Below are positions 1 through 4,819 of a stretch of DNA of 7,002 nt, piece by piece. Source of the stretch: Verrucomicrobiales bacterium (GTDB lineage: Bacteria; Verrucomicrobiota; Verrucomicrobiia; Verrucomicrobiales; DEV007). Numbering within the stretch: position 1 is the stretch's first letter; the number at the start of each line of letters is the position of its first letter. The position numbers were made by a program, and so were the translations under genes. The stretch covers positions 1 through 7,002 of the forward strand of contig SLGN01000438.1 of assembly GCA_007123695.1 (NCBI GenBank), read 5' to 3'. The notes beneath the pieces were generated by a model. The model was not told the DNA's origin. It saw only the letters and a program-made list of their open reading frames with translations, and ran no database searches.

Positions 1-2310
1 GCGGTTCACGGTGACCCGGGCGGTGAGCGGGTTGGCCGGATCGACGATCCATTGGGCGAGTCCGAGGCGGTTGGCGGGGGCTCCCTCGGGCAGGGGATGG
101 AGAACCTCGGGCGGGGCGGCGGTCACTTTCTCGCCTGGTTGGTCATAGGCGCCGCGCTCGAGGATGTGGGCCATGGCGGGGCTGTCCTTCTTCTCCTCCT
201 GGATGTGGGTGACGGGGCTGCGGGCGCGAATGGCGTCGCGCTCGCCCTCCAGCTTCGCCACGGATTGGTCGAGTTTCCGCCAGGTCTCGTCGAGGTTGGC
301 GAGGTAGTGGACGAAGAGTTCCTCGGTCTGCTGCGGGTTGCGCTTTTCCCCGGCGGAGAGGGCGGACCTCAGGGACGGGAGCCGTTGCAGCCCGGCGGCC
401 TCGGCGGGCGATAGGCTCCGGGCGAAGATCCGGAGATCCTGCACGCCGCCCTCGAAGGCCATGCCCTTGCTCCTTTGTCCGAGGCGGAGCGGCGTTTCGG
501 CGCGGGTCTCGGCGCCGGGGCCGAGCTTGTCGGAAAGGACGCGCGAGGGGGCTTCTTTGCCGTTCACGTAGAACTTGACGCCACCGGCCTTGCCGCCGCC
601 GTCGTAGGTGACGACAACGTGCGACCACTGTCCGGCATTGAGCGCGGGCCGTTGGGTGCCGGCCTTGAGTCCTTTGGCGGGCCACTCGTCGATCAGGTGG
701 AAAGCGAGGTTGCGGCCCTCGACGAGGATGTCCCAGCCGCGGTGCGCGGCGGCGGTGTCCATGCGGGCGACGACTGCCCTCGAACCTTCGTTCTTTGCCG
801 GGCGGACCCAGGCGGCGACGGAGAAGGGCTCGTCCGCGCCGAAGCCGCCGGCGTCGCCGAGATCGATCCCGGTCGCCCCGGCGAGGACGGGGGCACGCCC
901 AAGTTTTCCGTCGGCCCGGGCGAGGCCCTCGGGAAGTTTTGCGGAGAGCCCGTCGGGCACGCGCGCCGCGAGGGCGTCGCCGTCGCCGTCGCCTTCGTCG
1001 AGCGGGAAATGGACGGAGAGAGCTTCGGCGATCCCTCCCTCCTCGAGCGAGGCGGGGGTGGCGTCGGCGAGCCAGGCGTTGAAAGCCGGCTTGGCGGCGC
1101 CGCGGCGTTCTGAACGCGTTTGCGAGGCTGCGGCGATCTCGCTCGGCAGCGCGTCCCAGCGGGGACGGTCGGCCTCGGCGGGCAGCACGAGGACGGGACC
1201 GCTATCCTTTACGTTGCCGTCCTTTGGACCCTGGGTGGTGTTTCGGAAGTAGGCGGCCATGGCGTAGTGGTCGCGTGCGGTGAGCGGGTCGAACTTGTGG
1301 TCGTGGCACTGGGCGCAGTTGAGGGTCAGGCCGAGGTAGACCCAGCCGAGCGTCTGGACGCGGTCGGCGGCGTAGAGGGCGAGGTTTTCCTCGTCGATGG
1401 TGCCGCCTTCGTTGGTCGTCATGTTGCAGCGCTGGAAGCCGGTGGCGACGAATTGGTCTTCGCTTGGCTCCGGCAGCAGGTCGCCGGCGATCTGCTCGAC
1501 GGTGAACTGGTCGAAGGGCAGATTGCGGTTGAAGGCATCGACGACCCAATCGCGGTAGGGCCACATCTCCCGATAATTGTCGAAGTGGAGTCCGTGGGTG
1601 TCGGCATAGCGTGCCGCGTCGAGCCAGTAGCGCCCGCGGTGCTCGCCCCAGCGTGGCGAGGCGAGGAGCCGGTCGATGAGCTTTTCGTAGGCCTTCGGAT
1701 CGGGGTCGGCGACGAAGGCTTCGACCTCCTCGGGCGTCGGAGGAAGACCGGTCAGGTCGAGGGTGGCGCGGCGTGCGAGAGCGCGGCGGTCGGCTTCGGG
1801 AGCGGGCTCGAGGCCGACCCGCTCCAGCGCGGCGAGGACGAAGCGGTCGATGGGGCTGGTGGCCCAATCCTTGTTCGCCACTTCGGGTTCGGCGGGCTCT
1901 TCGGGCCGGACGAAGCTCCAGTGACGCTGCCATTCGGCCCCCTCGGCGATCCAGCGGCGAATGGTCTCGATCTGCTCCGGCGCGAGTTCCTTGTGCGAGT
2001 CTGGCGGAGGCATGATCTCGTCAGGATCTTCGCTGAGGAGGCGTTCGAAGAGCGGGCTCTCCTCGGGCTTGCCGGGCAGCACCACGGAGTCGGCATCGTC
2101 GCCGTTGCCGAAGAAACCGGCCTCGGTGTCGAGCCTCAGACCGGCCTTGCGGGTGACGGAGTCCGGGCCGTGGCAGTGGAAGCAGGCGTCGGCGAGGATG
2201 GGCTTGACGTCGCGGTTGAAGACGACGGACGTGCCGTCGGCAGAAAGGCCGGAAGCCGGGATGGCCAGCGCAAAGATGCCGAAAAGGGAGGCGAGGCGGC
2301 GGATCGTCAT
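1..2310 (-). CDS. PSCyt1-PSCyt2-LamG-PSD1 (DUF1549/DUF1553) cytochrome-like secreted protein, C-terminus cut off by window edge
   Basis: The minus-strand frame is open from an ATG at 2310 to base 1, giving 770 residues and no stop in the window. Residues 1-24 form a signal peptide (RR at 4-5, hydrophobic core, LSA before a probable cleavage site), which supports this start. A PSCyt1 domain follows, with heme motif CFHCH at 43-47, the family signature RKAGLRLD near 54-61 and MPPP at 100-103, whose Met could be the distal heme ligand. PSCyt2 (DUF1549) spans about 148-360. It carries the hallmark RRATLDLTGLPPTPEEV near 179-195 and a second heme-type motif, CAQCH, at 331-335. Residues about 430-640 look like a LamG/concanavalin-type beta-sandwich (FSVAAWVRP, WSHVVVTYDG, VKFYVNGKE). 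A charged, probably coiled segment covers about 645-690. The last 25 residues (RLGLAQWIVDPANPLTARV) open PSD1 (DUF1553). Such proteins are exported PVC proteins without a settled biochemical role; electron transfer tied to polysaccharide oxidation is an inference. A DUF1501 gene often lies directly downstream, here outside the window. Confidence 0.95.
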   Translation of the reverse strand, partial: MTIRRLASLFGIFALAIPASGLSADGTSVVFNRDVKPILADACFHCHGPDSVTRKAGLRLDTEAGFFGNGDDADSVVLPGKPEESPLFERLLSEDPDEIMPPPDSHKELAPEQIETIRRWIAEGAEWQRHWSFVRPEEPAEPEVANKDWATSPIDRFVLAALERVGLEPAPEADRRALARRATLDLTGLPPTPEEVEAFVADPDPKAYEKLIDRLLASPRWGEHRGRYWLDAARYADTHGLHFDNYREMWPYRDWVVDAFNRNLPFDQFTVEQIAGDLLPEPSEDQFVATGFQRCNMTTNEGGTIDEENLALYAADRVQTLGWVYLGLTLNCAQCHDHKFDPLTARDHYAMAAYFRNTTQGPKDGNVKDSGPVLVLPAEADRPRWDALPSEIAAASQTRSERRGAAKPAFNAWLADATPASLEEGGIAEALSVHFPLDEGDGDGDALAARVPDGLSAKLPEGLARADGKLGRAPVLAGATGIDLGDAGGFGADEPFSVAAWVRPAKNEGSRAVVARMDTAAAHRGWDILVEGRNLAFHLIDEWPAKGLKAGTQRPALNAGQWSHVVVTYDGGGKAGGVKFYVNGKEAPSRVLSDKLGPGAETRAETPLRLGQRSKGMAFEGGVQDLRIFARSLSPAEAAGLQRLPSLRSALSAGEKRNPQQTEELFVHYLANLDETWRKLDQSVAKLEGERDAIRARSPVTHIQEEKKDSPAMAHILERGAYDQPGEKVTAAPPEVLHPLPEGAPANRLGLAQWIVDPANPLTARVTVNR

Positions 2311-2642
2311 GCTTTGTTTTTGGGATTTCCGAACACGATGGGGGGAGGGGGCGAGGAAGGGCCGGACATATTCGTTGGTGAATGTCGTGAGCGAGGGCGA
2401 ATCTTACGCACGCAGGCCCGGTTTCGCCTAGCGCGATGAAGGGACGCCCCGCTGCGGCTGGGTGCTTGGGGGAAGGATGCGATTTCGGTTGTGCGGAACG
2501 CGCCGATCCGCGAAATGGAGCTTCCCCTTTGCCGTCCGGTAGGCTATCTACTGGTCATGGAACTTTCCAGCGGATCCCATTCCCGTGGTGCCCACCGCCT
2601 TTACCACAGACGGCGGACGGCTCCGTCCGACCCCCTCTTGCC
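2311..2642. other. Divergent intergenic region between the PSCyt gene and murI
   Basis: This 332-base stretch separates two genes transcribed away from each other, so it should hold both promoters. I could not pick a convincing -35/-10 pair for either gene, nor a good Shine-Dalgarno sequence. The bases just before the PSCyt ATG are A-rich on that strand (AAAAACAAAGC). Visible contents are a G/A-rich tract on the plus strand at 2340-2365, an imperfect hairpin at 2365-2386 (arms GACAT and ATGTC), a short ORF at 2557-2646, and an inverted repeat at 2614-2629. TATCTA at 2545-2550 could be a -10 element for murI, but nothing upstream at 16-18 bases resembles a good -35. No tRNA or recognisable small RNA is seen. 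Confidence 0.6.
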
Positions 2643-2646
2643 GTGA
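2557..2646 (+). CDS. Possible 29-codon leader ORF overlapping the murI start
   Basis: An ATG at 2557 opens a 29-residue reading frame ending in TGA at 2644-2646. That stop overlaps the GTG start of murI (2643-2645) in the arrangement GTGA, which is typical of translationally coupled genes. The peptide starts MELSSGSHSRG, is rich in Arg, His and Ser, and resembles no family I know. The nearest purine-rich stretch upstream (TAGG at 2540-2543) lies about 13 bases from the ATG, further than usual for a ribosome binding site. The ORF could be a coupling or attenuating leader for murI or simply chance. Short open frames are common in GC-rich DNA, so confidence is low. Confidence 0.2.
   Translation: MELSSGSHSRGAHRLYHRRRTAPSDPLLP
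2614..2629. repeat. Perfect 7-bp inverted repeat just upstream of murI
   Basis: The sequence reads CGGACGG-CT-CCGTCCG, two exact 7-base arms around a 2-base centre, ending 13 bases before the murI GTG. In RNA the loop would have to open to at least 4 bases, leaving a stable 6-bp GC stem (CGGACG, loop GCTC) that could affect ribosome access. As DNA it has the symmetry of a dimeric repressor site. It has no T-tract, so it is not an intrinsic terminator. In GC-rich sequence such a repeat can arise by chance. Confidence 0.4.
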
Positions 2647-3428
2647 AGATCGGTCTGCTTGATTCCGGCGTCGGCGGGCTTTCCGTGCTTCGCGAAATTC
2701 GCAGGCTCCTTCCGGGAGCGCATCTTCACTATGTGGGCGATTCGGCCTGGTGCCCCTACGGAACGAAGAGCCCCGGCGAGATCCAGGGCCGGGTCTTCCG
2801 CATCGCCGACTACCTGCTCGATCGGGGCGCCGAGATCCTCGTGATTGCCTGCAATTCCGCCACGATCCATGCGGTGGGGGCGCTTCGGGCGGTCTATCCT
2901 CTGCCTGTTGTCGGCATGGAACCCGGCGTCAAGCCTGCGGCGGAGCGGACCCGCAGTGGCGTCGTCGGTGTCCTCGCGACGGAGGCTTCGCTCGCGGGGG
3001 AGAAGTTTCACCAACTCGTCAGCGTCCACGCCAGGGGCGTGCGGGTGATCACCCGGCCCTGCCCGCGCTTCGTCGATCTGGTCGAGGACGGGCTCCTCGA
3101 GGGGGCGGAACCCGAAGCCGCCGTCGACGAAGCCCTTGCGCCGCTGGTCGATGCCGGAGCGGATGTCTTCGTGCTGGGCTGCACGCACTACCCCTTCCTC
3201 CGTCCCGTGATCGAGAAGCGCATCCCCCGTGGCGCCGAGATCGTCGATACTGGCGCCGCCGTGGCGAGAAGAGTTGCCTCCCTGCTGCCCGCCGGCATCC
3301 CTCCCGAAGGACGCGGAACGGTGCTCATCGAAACGACGGGGCCTGCCGGGCGGCTCTCCGAACTCTTGCCGAAGCTCCTTCCCGAAATGGTGGAAACGGC
3401 GGAGACCGGCGCGGTGAAGTGGAGCTGA
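2643..3428 (+). CDS. murI: Glutamate racemase
   Basis: MurI interconverts L- and D-glutamate without a cofactor in the cytoplasm, supplying D-Glu for peptidoglycan. The 261-residue product is the usual family length. It shows the N-terminal DSGVGG at 7-12, YVGDSAWCPYG at 30-40, ACNSAT with the first catalytic Cys at 70, EPGVKPA at 93-99, a GVLAT motif at 109-113, CPRFVDLVE at 140-148, and LGCTHYPF with the second catalytic Cys at 180. Asp7, Glu148 and His182 match the conserved acid/base partners of the two cysteines, so the enzyme should be active. GTG at 2643 was chosen because it starts directly before the conserved KIGLLDSG. The frame stays open back to an ATG at 2436, but those extra 69 residues do not look like MurI. 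No Shine-Dalgarno sequence is evident. The gene stands alone on the plus strand, divergent from the PSCyt gene and convergent with the lipoprotein gene. A short ORF ends across its start codon. No convincing terminator is seen in the 77 bases to the next gene. Confidence 0.97.
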   Translation: MKIGLLDSGVGGLSVLREIRRLLPGAHLHYVGDSAWCPYGTKSPGEIQGRVFRIADYLLDRGAEILVIACNSATIHAVGALRAVYPLPVVGMEPGVKPAAERTRSGVVGVLATEASLAGEKFHQLVSVHARGVRVITRPCPRFVDLVEDGLLEGAEPEAAVDEALAPLVDAGADVFVLGCTHYPFLRPVIEKRIPRGAEIVDTGAAVARRVASLLPAGIPPEGRGTVLIETTGPAGRLSELLPKLLPEMVETAETGAVKWS

Positions 3429-3505
3429 CCCCGCCGCGATCGAGCCTCGACCGAAGGGGTGGGGCGTTGCGGAAGATCCGGTGCCCGTCGAGATGCAGCC
3501 CGGTC

Positions 3506-4597
3506 TCAACGGCGCCCCACGATCACGCAGGTGCTTTTGGGATCGAGCAGGTAGCCGAATCCGAAGCTCATCGGCTTGACCGGATGGCTTCCCTCGGCGT
3601 AGGCGGCGGCGAGATCCGCCTGGGAATATTGGGTGAAGGGCGAGCCCGCCCCGCGGTAGTTCCCATGGAGCTTCAAATTCCATCCCGCCTCGCGCAGGTG
3701 CCGGTAGGGGACTCCCGAGGGGCACTGTACCAGTCCGTGCGAGTTGTTCACGATGTAGTCGCGGATCGTCGAGAAGCGCGCTTCGTGCATCAGATAGCTC
3801 GCGCTCTTGACGAAAGTCGTGTGGGCGCCGCGGTTGCTGACGAATTTGAGAAGGCGGCGGTCTCCGAGACCGCCGTTCGAGAGATCCTGCCGGAAGTAGA
3901 AGATGTTCTTGCCGCCTGCACGGATGTGCCAGCCCGGCGAGCCGCCGCCCGAGCGGGGAACGAGGTTTCCGGAGGGGTCGAGAGACACCGATTCGACGGA
4001 GGAGACCGCTTTTCCGTCCCTCCCGATCTGGGCGAGCAGCAGGGGCAGCGTGCCCGGCATCGGCGTCGAGGCCAGATCGTTCCGCATTTCCGTGGTGACG
4101 AAGTAGCTCGCTTCCGTGACCGTGCGCAGGGAGTGCGCGATGCCCCCAAGCCCGCGGGCAAGCTCGGCGGCGCCCAGGGAAGCGAGCTCCGGCATCGGCT
4201 CGGCGCCCTCCAATCCGACGAGGATGTAGGTGCCCGCGCCGGGAAAATACGAGGCGGCGTGGAGGTAGTCCGGCCCGCCGAAGGGGTAGAACACCGTGGA
4301 ACCGCCGACCTGGCCGAGTTCCTTGCGGAAGGTCTTGATGTGGCTCTGCCGGCCCGACTGGAGAGCCCAGAGACGGTCCATGCGCTCCGCGTGGTTGCGC
4401 CACTCCGGGGAGGTGCGCGGCAGCGCCAGGTCGCCTCGGTTGCCGCCGGACAGACCGGCTAGGTAGCGTGCCGTGTCGTTGAGGGAACTCCCTTGGGGGC
4501 TTTGCGGCTTGTTCCGGCCTTCCGCAGTACGGCAGGCGGAAAGCATCAACGCGGGAGAGAGCACGGCGACGAGGAGCGCCGTTTGGGTTGCGGTCAT
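3506..4597 (-). CDS. Lipoprotein of unknown function
   Basis: The 363-residue product starts with a lipoprotein signal: hydrophobic segment 7-19 and lipobox LSAC at 19-22, with Cys22 as the lipidation site. Arg at position 23 gives no sign of inner-membrane retention. The n-region (MTATQT) lacks Lys or Arg, which is unusual. An in-frame TAG at 4622-4624 and no other usable start codon between fix the ATG at 4597. A low-complexity linker covers about 23-60. The body has motifs that look conserved: VFYPFGGPDYLHAASYFP at 102-119 with YILVGLE at 124-130, a WHIRAGG/NIFYFRQDLS stretch in the middle, LMHEARFSTIRDYIVNNS near 269-286, and CPSGVPYRHL at 292-301 followed by W306. Similar YPFxGPD...YxLxGLE proteins exist in other bacteria as conserved hypotheticals, from memory; I know no function for them. 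Cys292 and Cys357 could form a disulfide. The gene is the last on its strand before murI, and the region upstream carries a promoter-like element and a palindrome suggesting it is regulated on its own. Confidence 0.85.
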   Translation of the reverse strand: MTATQTALLVAVLSPALMLSACRTAEGRNKPQSPQGSSLNDTARYLAGLSGGNRGDLALPRTSPEWRNHAERMDRLWALQSGRQSHIKTFRKELGQVGGSTVFYPFGGPDYLHAASYFPGAGTYILVGLEGAEPMPELASLGAAELARGLGGIAHSLRTVTEASYFVTTEMRNDLASTPMPGTLPLLLAQIGRDGKAVSSVESVSLDPSGNLVPRSGGGSPGWHIRAGGKNIFYFRQDLSNGGLGDRRLLKFVSNRGAHTTFVKSASYLMHEARFSTIRDYIVNNSHGLVQCPSGVPYRHLREAGWNLKLHGNYRGAGSPFTQYSQADLAAAYAEGSHPVKPMSFGFGYLLDPKSTCVIVGRR

Positions 4598-4609
4598 GCG
4601 GAAAAGGAA

Positions 4610-4627
4610 ATTTAGGATTTCCTAAAT
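4610..4627. promoter_or_regulatory. Operator-like 18-bp palindrome upstream of the lipoprotein gene
   Basis: ATTTAGGA-TT-TCCTAAAT is a perfect inverted repeat with 8-base arms and a 2-base centre, ending 12 bases before the lipoprotein ATG. It is strongly AT-rich in a very GC-rich window, which argues against chance. It overlaps the candidate -10 and probable transcription start, the classic position for a repressor site. The TTAGG/CCTAA half-sites resemble those bound by DtxR/IdeR/MntR-type metal regulators, with the 4-base gap of the shorter MntR-like form. That assignment is an inference. No regulator gene lies in the window. Confidence 0.55.
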
Positions 4628-4651
4628 AGCGGGTTTTCGTTCGCCGCGCAA
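4623..4651 (-). promoter_or_regulatory. Candidate sigma70-type promoter of the lipoprotein gene
   Basis: On the minus strand TTGCGC (4651-4646) and TATTTA (4628-4623) are separated by exactly 17 bases. Each matches only three of six consensus positions, so the boxes are weak. Their spacing, the local AT-richness and the overlap with the palindrome make this the best promoter candidate in the gap. Transcription would start near 4616, giving a leader of about 20 bases. Confidence 0.3.
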
Positions 4652-4684
4652 GAGAAATAGCGGGTCCGGAAATGGCGGGTCCGC
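4624..4684. repeat. Three direct copies of an 11-bp AAATRGCGGGT unit
   Basis: On the plus strand AAATAGCGGGT occurs at 4624-4634 and 4655-4665, and AAATGGCGGGT at 4670-4680. The second and third copies extend to a 15-bp tandem pair (4655-4669 and 4670-4684) with two mismatches. The first copy overlaps the right arm of the palindrome and the candidate -10. The remainder of the 4598-4819 gap holds only a hairpin-like GGGC-GTCT-GCCC (minus strand, near 4801-4812) shortly after the cytochrome stop and a six-T run (minus strand, 4686-4691) without a strong stem. Confidence 0.6.
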
Positions 4685-4819
4685 GAAAAAACAGGCAACC
4701 CGTTGGCTAGGACCCTGCGGCGCAAACCCGGCTGTCGGCGCAAGAACCGAAAGCGATAGGATCGTGCGAACCGTGGCTGCATCGGCCTTCGGGGTGGGAG
4801 GGGCAGACGCCCGTCCGGC

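Noticed and set aside
970..1000. GCC/GTC triplet repetition encoding Gly-Asp-Gly-Asp
   Set aside because: It lies within the PSCyt coding frame in a surface loop of the LamG-like domain. A short in-frame repeat of this kind is ordinary in GC-rich genes.
1120..2439. 439-codon open frame on the plus strand
   Set aside because: It lies antisense to the PSCyt gene, whose product has clear domains. The composition (Gly/Val/Glu-rich, no motifs) is what the complement of a GC-rich gene gives.
2552..2614. Short frame reading PADPIPVVPTAFTTDGG, faintly like the N-terminus of dihydrodipicolinate synthase-family proteins
   Set aside because: The resemblance covers under 20 residues, has no start codon in frame and is followed by unrelated sequence and a stop. 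It is too little to call a pseudogene remnant.
2436..2642. N-terminal extension of murI from the ATG at 2436
   Set aside because: The extra 69 residues are Pro/Gly-rich, unlike any MurI. The 261-residue form from GTG 2643 begins exactly at the conserved N-terminus.
3429..3505. Shared bidirectional terminator between murI and the convergent lipoprotein gene
   Set aside because: Only very short inverted repeats (TCGAG-C-CTCGA) and no T- or A-tracts are present.
2601..4403. 600-codon open frame on the minus strand across murI and the lipoprotein gene
   Set aside because: It is antisense to murI and out of frame with the lipoprotein gene. Both of those have recognisable features, and this frame is Arg/Pro/Gly-rich without motifs.
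2750..4462. 570-codon open frame on the plus strand
   Set aside because: It is a shifted frame of murI continuing antisense through the lipoprotein gene, with no recognisable domain.
4680..4819. Terminator after the propeller-cytochrome gene (GGGC-GTCT-GCCC hairpin and a separate six-T run)
   Set aside because: The 4-bp stem is about 110 bases from the T-run, and the only stem beside the T-run (CAAC-GG-GTTG) has an impossible 2-base loop.
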